Origin: Clostridiales bacterium COT073_COT-073
GTDB lineage: Bacteria; Bacillota; Clostridia; Lachnospirales; Vallitaleaceae
DNA: 64,000 nt
NCBI GenBank assembly: GCA_003858485.1
Contig: RQYD01000020.1
Location: 1 to 64,000, forward strand
Direction of reading: 5' to 3'
Shown here piece after piece: positions 46,505 to 54,187 of this stretch. The notes under the pieces are model-generated. The model worked only from the letters and a program-made list of their open reading frames with translations. It was not told where the DNA came from and searched no databases. The number at the start of each line of letters is the position of its first letter. The first letter of the stretch is position 1. The position numbers were made by a program, and so were the translations under genes.

Positions 46505-48040
46505 TTACTTATTATATTTTTCCCTTATATTATGACTGCCTTTACCCCAAATTTTAAGGCTATCTACACAGTTAAGCCAACCATCATATAAATATTGTCT
46601 TTCATTTTCGTCTATCTCTGCTTTAAATACTCTGTCAGATTTTCTTAATTTCCTTATTTCGTCAAAATCCTTCCAGAAACCTATGGATAGTCCTGCCATA
46701 TATGCAGCTCCCGAAGCTGTAGTTTCAACATTTAGAGGTCGATCTACTTTTACTCCTGTAATATCTGCTACAAACTGAGCCATAAGATTATTCTTCGATG
46801 CACCACCATCTATGCAAAGCACATTTACATTATTTCTTGTATCCTTTATAACTGCATCGACCATATCTCTTGTCTGATATGCTAATGAATCCAGAGCTGC
46901 TTTTATTATATCGTTTTTATCCACACCTCTTGTCAATCCAAATATAGTCCCCTTTGCATTGGAATCCCAGAATGGAGCTCCCATTCCTGAAAACATAGGA
47001 AGAAAATAGCATTCTCCTCTATCAAGTTTGGATTTTTTCGCAAAATATTCTGAATCCGGTGCTGCTTCAATCATATTTAACTCATCTCTTATATACTGTA
47101 TTGTAGATCCCGAATTAAATACGACTCCTTCAAGAAGATATGTAATCTTACCATCTATTCCCCATGCAATACTTGTAAGAAGACCACTTTCAGACTTTAC
47201 CGCTTTATCACCTACAAGAAAATCAAACACACCTGCTGTACCAAAAGTCATTTTACATGCTCCCTCATTGAAACATGCCTGTCCAAATGTTGCTGCCATC
47301 TGATCTCCAAGAAGAGATCTTATTGGGATTTCTTTCTGGAAAGTACTTCCTGTCCCTGTATTTCCAAAATGACTATTGCTGCTACATACTTCCGGTAATA
47401 TTGATAAAGGAATATTGAACTTATTAAGTATTTCCTGATCCCATTCAAGAGTATGTATGTTATACATTGCTGTTCTTGATGCATTACTAAAATCTGTTTT
47501 ATGTTCTCTTCCTTTTGTGAGCTTCCAAAGTATCCATGTATCTATAGTTCCAAAATACAGCTTTCCTTCATCTGCCTTTTTCCTGGCTCCTTCAACATTA
47601 TCAAGAATCCATTTAACCTTTAAAAGCGAAAACTCTGTATCGCATACAAGGCCTGTTTTAGCTTTCAAAACTTCTTCATACCCATCTTCTCTAAGCTTAT
47701 TATAAGCATCTGCAATTTCATTTCTGTTATCTCCCCATACTATTGCAGGATAAACCGGCAAATCAGTCTCATTATCCCAGAGAACACAGGTCTCTCTCTG
47801 ATTCGTAATACCTATCGCAAGAATATCGTCATCGGTTACTCCTGCATTATTTTTGGATTTATTAATTACCTCTGTAGTTGTAGCCCAGATTTCTTTTGGA
47901 TCTTGTTCAATCCATCCCGGATGAGGATAGTATTGATTGAACTCATTTTGAGCCATACCAACAACTTTACCATTATGATCCACTATTACAACTCTAACAC
48001 TGGTTGTTCCCTCATCAATAGTCATAATATACTCAGCCAC
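46505..48040 (-). CDS. GlpK-like FGGY polyol kinase
   Basis: A 511-residue FGGY kinase closest in motifs to glycerol kinase: TIDEGTTSVR, NQRET (Arg-82, Glu-83), IVWGDNR (Trp-102), LLGDQMAATFGQ (Asp-246) and LCIDGGASKN. One GlpK glycerol contact is not kept: DPYFS reads DTEFS, so the tyrosine is replaced by Glu-136, and the typical WQDRR is WGDNR. That suggests phosphorylation of glycerol is not the only possibility; a tetritol or pentitol would fit. Its start overlaps the SorC regulator stop by 8 bases. Confidence 0.87.
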   Translation of the reverse strand: MAEYIMTIDEGTTSVRVVIVDHNGKVVGMAQNEFNQYYPHPGWIEQDPKEIWATTTEVINKSKNNAGVTDDDILAIGITNQRETCVLWDNETDLPVYPAIVWGDNRNEIADAYNKLREDGYEEVLKAKTGLVCDTEFSLLKVKWILDNVEGARKKADEGKLYFGTIDTWILWKLTKGREHKTDFSNASRTAMYNIHTLEWDQEILNKFNIPLSILPEVCSSNSHFGNTGTGSTFQKEIPIRSLLGDQMAATFGQACFNEGACKMTFGTAGVFDFLVGDKAVKSESGLLTSIAWGIDGKITYLLEGVVFNSGSTIQYIRDELNMIEAAPDSEYFAKKSKLDRGECYFLPMFSGMGAPFWDSNAKGTIFGLTRGVDKNDIIKAALDSLAYQTRDMVDAVIKDTRNNVNVLCIDGGASKNNLMAQFVADITGVKVDRPLNVETTASGAAYMAGLSIGFWKDFDEIRKLRKSDRVFKAEIDENERQYLYDGWLNCVDSLKIWGKGSHNIREKYNK

Positions 48041-49040
48041 TGATAAATTCCTCCTCGCTTATGTCCAATATTTTTGAAGCAAGAACATTGTCAATTATAA
48101 GAACATCTATAAGTTTTCCTTTAAGAGCACTATACACTGTATATGCCTTTTTTTCTCCTGATGCTACAGTAATTTTCATATCAATATTTTTTAGTTTTTC
48201 AAAATCAATTGAAATCGTCCGATCAATAAGATCTGTTTTACATTCTCTACCATTTCTATCAAAGAAATGAAGTGCAATATCTCCTACTACATTTTCTTTC
48301 ACAAGCTCGTCAAGATCATCTGGATTAAGATAATCATGTCTTGATAAAATAGAATTAAATTCAGGATATAAAGAACCTATCCCTGAAACCGAAACATTGA
48401 TTTTATCATACATTTCGAAAACTTTTTTTATATCTTTTTCTTCTTTAAGCATATCTGCAAGTTTCTTTGATGAAACCATCGCATTTGTAGGAAGAGAATA
48501 GTTTTTTCCATTAAAAGCCTTTGCTATACGCCTTACAAGGTTTCTTACATCCCATTCACTCATATAGTACGAAAGACTTCCATGTAATGTAACAAAAGAT
48601 GCCGGAACGCATTGGGCAGGATTAAGATAATTAATCATCTGATAAACTGTACTACCCCATGTTATTCCAAGAACATCATCCTCTTTTATTATTCTCTGAA
48701 GATATCTTGCAGCCTCTAAGGCAACTCGTTTTTTAGTGTTTTCCTCATGTGTTTCCAGACTTATTATTCCTTCCTTTATTACAGGAGCTATCACAACATC
48801 TTTCAACCCAAATTTCGCTTTAATTTCTTTCTCAAGTTTAAGACATTTTACAAAAGGATCTCTTATAACAAACTCTATGATTTTCTTTTCTCTACCCTTT
48901 TTCAGCAGTCTTGATACAGTCGTAATGGAAATATTGAATTCTTTGGCTATCACACTCTGTGGCATATCCATAATGTAGTACAAATATGCAATTTTTATCA
49001 TCAGGAAATTAGATTGCGAATAAATATCAATATTATTCAT
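48033..49040 (-). CDS. SorC/DeoR-family sugar-responsive regulator
   Basis: A 335-residue regulator. An N-terminal winged helix (IAYLYYIMDMPQSVIAKEFNISITTVSRLLKKGR, about residues 17-50) precedes a sugar-binding domain related to phosphosugar isomerases (LGITWGSTVYQM, SVSGIGSLYP). Such proteins sense a phosphorylated sugar intermediate and control the operon they sit in. It lies inside the cluster between an SDR and the kinase, which suggests control by an intermediate of this pathway. Candidate operators are the repeats near 52609-52632. Confidence 0.9.
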   Translation of the reverse strand: MNNIDIYSQSNFLMIKIAYLYYIMDMPQSVIAKEFNISITTVSRLLKKGREKKIIEFVIRDPFVKCLKLEKEIKAKFGLKDVVIAPVIKEGIISLETHEENTKKRVALEAARYLQRIIKEDDVLGITWGSTVYQMINYLNPAQCVPASFVTLHGSLSYYMSEWDVRNLVRRIAKAFNGKNYSLPTNAMVSSKKLADMLKEEKDIKKVFEMYDKINVSVSGIGSLYPEFNSILSRHDYLNPDDLDELVKENVVGDIALHFFDRNGRECKTDLIDRTISIDFEKLKNIDMKITVASGEKKAYTVYSALKGKLIDVLIIDNVLASKILDISEEEFISG

Positions 49041-49191
49041 TAATCTTCACCTTTCTATTCTGCCTTTCCTACTCTATATATTTATTCTATTAAATCCGGA
49101 TAGTGTTTTCAATATGGAAAATATTTTCTCATATCTTTAATTAAGAAGCATATACCAGATCTATAATCCAATATATGTCCTAAATATAAAA

Positions 49192-49959
49192 TCAACTCAT
49201 TCTTGCTCCTGTAACCATAAGAATCTCACCACTTACATAACTTCCCATATCTGAAGCAAGGAATAAGACAGCCTTGCCTACTTCTGCGGGATCTCCCAAA
49301 CGCTTCATATGAATTGCATCAATTTTCTTCTGACGTTCTTCATCTGTAAGCTTTGAATAGTTTCTTTTTATCATATCCGTCGCAATAGTCCCAGGAGCTA
49401 CCGCATTAACTCTTATATTATATGGCCCAAGTTGTTTTGCTGCATACTTCGTCAGTGCAATTATGCCAGCTTTTGAAGCACCATATTCAGGTCCTGTACT
49501 TCCACCTGTAACTCCAGAAATTGAAGACATTGAAACAATTGAACCTGATTTCTGTTTCTTCATTGGAATACTTCCATATTTCATTGTTAGGAATACTGAA
49601 CGAAGATTTACTTCCATAACCTTATTCCACTGATCAAATGATGTCGTCTCAAGACTGGTCATAAATGATATTCCTGCTACATTTACAATAATATCAAGTC
49701 TTCCCCAACTGTCTATCGCTATATCTACAGCTTTCTTAATAACTTCTTCAGATGATGCGTCACCTGTTATATACTTAACATCCACACCCATATCTTTAAG
49801 ATTCTTTTCAGTTTCTTCTCCTTCTTCTCCTTTTACCAGATCAACTATAATGAGACCTTCAATATCAGCCTCACCAAGTTTATATGCGCATGCACGCCCT
49901 ATTCCCTGACTTGCTCCTGTAATAAGCCCATATTTACCTTTTAAAGATATCTGGAACAT
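49192..49959 (-). CDS. SDR-family polyol/sugar dehydrogenase
   Basis: A 255-residue classical SDR. TGASQGIGRAC cofactor motif, IVNVAGIS, catalytic Ser in SMSSISG and YGASKAG active site. The Asp after beta-2 (IIVDL) favours NAD(H). Placed between an FGGY kinase and the SorC regulator, it most likely interconverts a polyol and a keto-sugar before phosphorylation. The C-terminus (SGEILMVTGARMS) is a little unusual, as the family often ends VDGG. Confidence 0.88.
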   Translation of the reverse strand: MFQISLKGKYGLITGASQGIGRACAYKLGEADIEGLIIVDLVKGEEGEETEKNLKDMGVDVKYITGDASSEEVIKKAVDIAIDSWGRLDIIVNVAGISFMTSLETTSFDQWNKVMEVNLRSVFLTMKYGSIPMKKQKSGSIVSMSSISGVTGGSTGPEYGASKAGIIALTKYAAKQLGPYNIRVNAVAPGTIATDMIKRNYSKLTDEERQKKIDAIHMKRLGDPAEVGKAVLFLASDMGSYVSGEILMVTGARMS

Positions 49960-49983
49960 TGTTTTACCTCCTGTATGATTTAG

Positions 49984-50021
49984 AAAAAGCTACAAAATAA
50001 ATATCAATTCTGCAGCTTTTT
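49984..50021 (-). terminator. Weak terminator/attenuator between kinase and SDR
   Basis: 8-bp stem AAAAAGCT / AGCTTTTT with a 22-nt loop and a U-run on the minus strand, lying 24 bases before the SDR start. It may reduce transcription of the downstream genes relative to the membrane protein and FGGY kinase. Confidence 0.45.
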
Positions 50022-50061
50022 AAATCCCTTGTCTTACTTCGCATTAAAACAATTCACTTGA

Positions 50062-51612
50062 CTACTTCTCATTTCTTATTTTTTCAAGCATATCAAATGC
50101 AGGTAGCATCTTTTCACGAACAAGTTTATCCTGCATGTTATAGATCTTTCTATAATACTTTGTATTTTCAGGATTTGGTGTATAAACTTTCTTTACTTCA
50201 AGCCAACTGTCAAGTGAATCCTTAAGGTTCTCAATATCACCTACTGCATAGGCTGCAATAACTATATTGGTCATTATTGCACCTCCTGATATCTTAAGTG
50301 TAGTAACTGTGCTATTAAGCATATCGGCTTTTATCTGATTCCATAAATCACTCCGACTTCCACCTTCTGAAACAATAATATGATCAAGATTTATTCCACC
50401 ATTACGATATGTATCTGTAACTGTCATATAGTCATAACCTATCGCCTCAAGAACTGCTCTCCATAAAACCGCCTGTTCTGTATCCATAGTCATATTAAGA
50501 AAAGAACCATATGCATTCTTGAAATCACCATATCCGCCTGTTAGGTATGGAAGAAAAAGTATGCCATTTGAACCTGCTGGAATATCTTTTGCTTTATCTG
50601 AAAGCATATCATAATATTCTCCTCTTCCTTCTTGACCACAGATATTATCTCTGAACCAACGTAGCGAAAGTCCTCCAGTACGTATGAATCCCCAATAAAA
50701 ATATGTATTCTCAAGTGTACCGCTATTAAAAATAAGTCCCGAATCAGGTGTGGAAAGCTCCGGTTTAATTCCATCTGTTGAAACACAGAACATTGAGCAT
50801 GTACCTGCTACATCTGCTGCTTCATTTACATTTGTAAGTCCACAGCCAATCATTGACTGCATGGTATCTCCTGCCCCACCACATATTGGTGTTCCTTCTT
50901 TAAGACCTGTAAATTCAGCATTCTCCTTTGTAAGTTTACCAATTATATCCCAAGGTTTTACTATCTTTGGCATATATTTTTTATCTATTCCAAGAATTTC
51001 AAGTTGTTCATCTGACCATTCTTTTTTATAAATATTATATCCAAGACCCCAGCCACTCATTGCACTCCAGTCTATAAATGCATCTTCTGCTTTAAGGCCT
51101 GCAAGTTTTGAAAGAACATAAGGAGCGTTATGCATGAACTTCTTACCACGTTCCTGAAAATCCTTATTGTTCTTCAGAAACCATCTTGCAAACATTGCAG
51201 GGAACATACAGTTAGGTTTTGCATTACCTGTTTCTTTTGCCCAAATATCAAGTTTTTTTTCTGAAAGCTGCTCTGTATCTTCCTGTGTTCTGGAGTCAAG
51301 ATAGTTTATATAAGGTGTAATTGCTTGTCCGTTCTCATCTACACCTACAATCCCACATATAATGCCATCACCAAAAATTGCTCTTATCTCTGAAGGTTTT
51401 ACTCCTTTTTCTCCGGCCTGTTTAACACAATCACGAATTCCCTTTTTGACTGCATCCAAATATTCATCAACATTCATCTGAACCCATCCAGGATTAGGAT
51501 AGTAAAGATATGTTGGATAATTTGCTTCTGCTACACATTCCATTTCTAAACTGTAAATTGCAACTTTGACACTCTGAGTACCTGCATCAAATCCAACATA
51601 ATATTTTCCCAT
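50062..51612 (-). CDS. FGGY-family carbohydrate kinase (XylB-like)
   Basis: A 516-residue FGGY kinase. N-terminal phosphate loop VGFDAGTQSVK, NYLDSRTQ, CGGAGDTMQSMIGCG with the catalytic Asp, and the C-terminal VSEGGSRSDLWNQIKADML adenosine region. It is distinct from the GlpK-like kinase of the same cluster and closer to xylulose/ribulose-type kinases, so it probably phosphorylates the ketose made by the SDR. Two kinases in one cluster imply either two entry substrates or a branched route. Confidence 0.88.
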   Translation of the reverse strand: MGKYYVGFDAGTQSVKVAIYSLEMECVAEANYPTYLYYPNPGWVQMNVDEYLDAVKKGIRDCVKQAGEKGVKPSEIRAIFGDGIICGIVGVDENGQAITPYINYLDSRTQEDTEQLSEKKLDIWAKETGNAKPNCMFPAMFARWFLKNNKDFQERGKKFMHNAPYVLSKLAGLKAEDAFIDWSAMSGWGLGYNIYKKEWSDEQLEILGIDKKYMPKIVKPWDIIGKLTKENAEFTGLKEGTPICGGAGDTMQSMIGCGLTNVNEAADVAGTCSMFCVSTDGIKPELSTPDSGLIFNSGTLENTYFYWGFIRTGGLSLRWFRDNICGQEGRGEYYDMLSDKAKDIPAGSNGILFLPYLTGGYGDFKNAYGSFLNMTMDTEQAVLWRAVLEAIGYDYMTVTDTYRNGGINLDHIIVSEGGSRSDLWNQIKADMLNSTVTTLKISGGAIMTNIVIAAYAVGDIENLKDSLDSWLEVKKVYTPNPENTKYYRKIYNMQDKLVREKMLPAFDMLEKIRNEK

Positions 51613-51714
51613 TTTTTACCTCCTCTTAATAAAGCCACTGTTTTGATATTTAAAATGTAACATTATCTTTATCTGACCTGAGCCGTAAATAAAACAAAAT
51701 ACTCAAAAATCATA

Positions 51715-52584
51715 TTAACTCAAAAATGTCAATATAATTAAACTCCAAATAAATATAGTTGTCGCTTCACGGTCTATATGTGAATCTACATGTGTATTTG
51801 TTGTTCTTTGCAAATACTCACCTGTTAATGCCGCAATAGCACCAAAAACTCCTGCAAGGACAGGATTGGCAAATGCCAATGCTGCATAACCTGAAACCAT
51901 TGTTACATGGTGTGTACTTGTAAAAGGTTTTCCAATGTATAAAAAGATAAGAGAGGCTGCAGAAATTGCGAAACCTACAAAAGGCACGTTAAGTTTAATA
52001 CATACAAAACCATTTAATGCACCAATTGCGAATCCCCATAAAATAGTATACAGTATGAATTTTCCTGTCATATCACTATATCTTTTTTCGCCTTCAGGAT
52101 ACTTTCCTAAAATTCCTGTTTCTCCAAACACCAGTCTTGATATAACACAACATATTAATACTGCAAATGCTGCTGTATCAAAACTAAATGGTACGTAATT
52201 AACAAACACGTAGTTAATAACATATCCCATTACTCCAAAAATTCCACCAACTAGTAAAACTGATGGATCCATCGTACCAAACATAGGAAGTGTAATATTA
52301 TTACCTTGTACATCAATATCGTACCCCTTTTCTCCTGCTGCCTTGGCTTTTCTCATTTTTCTACCAGCATAAGCAACCGCTGCCACACCACCTACAAACG
52401 CTATATTAGGAGCAAAAAATGGACCAAATGCAATATTATCAAGTACCGCAGTGCTTCCCGTAGATAACAATACAGCAATTCCACAAAGTGCAGTAATACC
52501 TGTAAAAATAAATGCATTTACACCGCCTATAAGACCTCCAAATAATCCACCGCCAAAAGCCGCAAGTAACTCATAAGCACTCAT
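51715..52584 (-). CDS. Polytopic membrane protein, candidate transporter
   Basis: A 289-residue integral membrane protein with about eight hydrophobic segments and several glycine-rich runs (AAFGGGLFGGLIGGVNAF near the N-terminus, VFGAIAALTGEYLQRT near the C-terminus). A short cytoplasmic loop (RKMRKAKAAGEKGYD) divides it. I do not recognise a transporter family. It is the first gene of the polyol/RLP cluster, and no other uptake system is present there, so a transport role is inferred from context only. Confidence 0.6.
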   Translation of the reverse strand: MSAYELLAAFGGGLFGGLIGGVNAFIFTGITALCGIAVLLSTGSTAVLDNIAFGPFFAPNIAFVGGVAAVAYAGRKMRKAKAAGEKGYDIDVQGNNITLPMFGTMDPSVLLVGGIFGVMGYVINYVFVNYVPFSFDTAAFAVLICCVISRLVFGETGILGKYPEGEKRYSDMTGKFILYTILWGFAIGALNGFVCIKLNVPFVGFAISAASLIFLYIGKPFTSTHHVTMVSGYAALAFANPVLAGVFGAIAALTGEYLQRTTNTHVDSHIDREATTIFIWSLIILTFLS

Positions 52585-52608
52585 ACTATCCTCCTTATAA
52601 GTAAATCA

Positions 52609-52632
52609 GTTTATATAACAACTGTTTATATA
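52609..52632. promoter_or_regulatory. Direct repeats upstream of the polyol/RLP cluster
   Basis: GTTTATATA occurs twice (52609-52617 and 52624-52632), 15 bp apart start to start, and CAGTT / AACTG forms an overlapping inverted repeat. It lies 25 bases before the membrane-protein gene and is a possible SorC or promoter element. Confidence 0.35.
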
Positions 52633-53163
52633 TAGACTCTGAATTTATGCTTTTTTGCTAAATTTTAACGGCTAAGTCAGATTTTAAACAAATTATTTTT
52701 ACATATTTTTTTATACTTGTTAACATGCATGTTTTATAAAAAAAAGACTCTTTCAATCAAATTAATTGTAAGTTACATCAAATACATTTACAACATAGAA
52801 AATATTTTCAGCCATATGTTGTTATAAATAACAAATCTAGTGTAATATATTAATACATACTTTATAATAACTCCCCCATTTTTACAAATAATATTAGAAA
52901 AATTTTTTTCGGTATGCGAAATCTCTTTTTAGTTTCTTTTAGAAAACGTTTTCCGCCCTCTAGATGTCTTCGCAGTTTTATTGCCATAGAATATAGTAAA
53001 TACCAAAAGTGAAAGTCAGCCATTCAGACGAAGCTACTTCTTGAACAGGTTAATTTCAGATACAAAATAAGCCTTATTTCACTGTACTCATACAACACCC
53101 CCCTATGAATCATCCCATTTTATATTAGTTCAAAGGTAATTTTCTATAAACAAAAAGAATTTA
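52633..53163. other. AT-rich non-coding region
   Basis: About 530 bases between the polyol/RLP cluster and the tetR promoters with no protein-like frame. It contains the palindrome at 52942-52953 and long A/T runs. It may mark an insertion boundary. Confidence 0.45.
52942..52953. promoter_or_regulatory. 12-bp palindrome, cre/LacI-like
   Basis: GAAAACGTTTTC, a perfect palindrome with the central CG and flanking A/T runs typical of CcpA (cre) and LacI-family operators. It lies about 360 bases upstream of the polyol/RLP cluster. Confidence 0.4.
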
Positions 53164-53176
53164 TACTAGTTTTTTT

Positions 53177-53192
53177 TTAGAGTCTATTCTAA
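53177..53192. promoter_or_regulatory. TetR operator, upstream site of tetR
   Basis: TTAGAGTCTATTCTAA; the two arms differ at one position. It ends 4 bases before the -35 of the first tetR promoter. Part of the 32-base block 53164-53195 shared with the acyl-CoA operon promoter. Confidence 0.75.
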
Positions 53193-53196
53193 TTTC

Positions 53197-53225
53197 TTGA
53201 CAAAAATCTTTTTTATCTGTATAAT
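53197..53225 (+). promoter_or_regulatory. First tetR promoter, perfect consensus
   Basis: TTGACA (53197-53202), 17-bp spacer, TATAAT (53220-53225). Operator-like palindromes flank both sides. Confidence 0.8.
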
Positions 53226-53232
53226 ACCATTT

Positions 53233-53246
53233 TAGAATTTATTCTA
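53233..53246. promoter_or_regulatory. TetR operator, downstream site
   Basis: TAGAATTTATTCTA; the six-base arms are perfect complements around a TT centre. It lies 7 bases after the first -10 and 5 bases before the second -35, so it can affect both promoters. Confidence 0.75.
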
Positions 53247-53251
53247 CTTTA

Positions 53252-53280
53252 TTGACACCATCCTTGTTATAACCTATAAT
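53252..53280 (+). promoter_or_regulatory. Second tetR promoter, perfect consensus
   Basis: TTGACA (53252-53257), 17-bp spacer, TATAAT (53275-53280), exactly 55 bp downstream of the first. Two full-consensus promoters in tandem are rare for a regulator gene. Confidence 0.7.
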
Positions 53281-53331
53281 AGTTGAGGTGAGCAAATAAG
53301 TAACTTCGTTTGCTGAATTAATGCCCTTGCA

Positions 53332-53354
53332 GGCAATCAAGGAAGCTGATTGCC
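53332..53354 (+). promoter_or_regulatory. Leader hairpin of tetR
   Basis: Perfect 8-bp stem GGCAATCA / TGATTGCC with loop AGGAAGC in the ~160-base leader between the second promoter and tetR. Confidence 0.4.
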
Positions 53355-53444
53355 CGAGAACATTGGTAAAAACATAATGGCAAAAGTCGCTCTCAACAAA
53401 CGCTAATATATTATTTCACTTATCAAATATTATAGGAGATTTTT

Positions 53445-54083
53445 ATGAATACATTTAAAACACCCAGACAAATTAAAACTCAACTAGTTAAAGAAAATAT
53501 ATTAAAAGCAACAACACAGTTAATTAAAAAATATGGTATTGAGTTCGTGACTGTTAGCAATATCTGTAAAGCTGCTAATGTTTCTACGGGAAGTTTTTAT
53601 CATCATTTTGGAAATAAAGATGAGCTATTAGCCTATTATCTTGTTGAAGCATTCAAAGATCATTTTTTGGAATTTGAAAAAATAAATAGTGATGATCCTG
53701 TTACAAATGTTTTGCTTTGCTACGAGATATACAATCAGTTTTTACTAGATCAAGGATTTGAATTTATAAAAAACTACTACACTACCAATAATAAGGGGTT
53801 ATATTCTCATTCCAACCATTCTTCTGCTGCGCGACTGAGAGTCCCTTTAACTTCTAAAATTCATTCTTTTTTCTTAGATGGAGTTCATAAAGGCTTTATT
53901 AATAAAGACTGTGACATAAACAAACTTATGTATGATTTAAGTGTTATCGAAAAAGGTGTGATATTTGATTGGTGTTTATCCGAGGGAGATTATGACCTGA
54001 AAGAACAAGTTAATCGGCTTTTAAGTAATTATATGTTAAATTGCATAATTACTGACAACTATAGAAAAAAATATTTAAATTAA
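53445..54083 (+). CDS. TetR-family regulator
   Basis: A 212-residue TetR/AcrR protein. The DNA-binding domain occupies about residues 13-60 with the helix-turn-helix VTVSNICKAANVSTGSFYHHFGNKDEL. The C-terminal ligand domain is not recognisable by eye. GGAG precedes the ATG. It sits behind two tandem promoters with palindromic operators that match those at the acyl-CoA operon 12 kb away, so it probably represses itself, the downstream flavoenzyme and that operon, released by an acyl-CoA or the free acid. Confidence 0.92.
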   Translation: MNTFKTPRQIKTQLVKENILKATTQLIKKYGIEFVTVSNICKAANVSTGSFYHHFGNKDELLAYYLVEAFKDHFLEFEKINSDDPVTNVLLCYEIYNQFLLDQGFEFIKNYYTTNNKGLYSHSNHSSAARLRVPLTSKIHSFFLDGVHKGFINKDCDINKLMYDLSVIEKGVIFDWCLSEGDYDLKEQVNRLLSNYMLNCIITDNYRKKYLN

Positions 54084-54149
54084 TAACTCAACTATCCCAT
54101 TCCCTAGAGCGGCATAGTGCCACAAAAAGGCTGTAGAAAAGCTGAGTTA
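54084..54149. repeat. MITE-like inverted-repeat element, short copy 4
   Basis: 66 bp beginning TAACTCAAC and ending GCTGAGTTA, with CACAAAAAGGCTGTAGAAAAG near the right end echoing the larger copies. It occupies the gap between tetR and the flavoenzyme gene; its hairpin could lower read-through. Confidence 0.6.
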
Positions 54150-54187
54150 ATAATTATTATATTAAACGCAACGCGAGGAGGCCTGTT

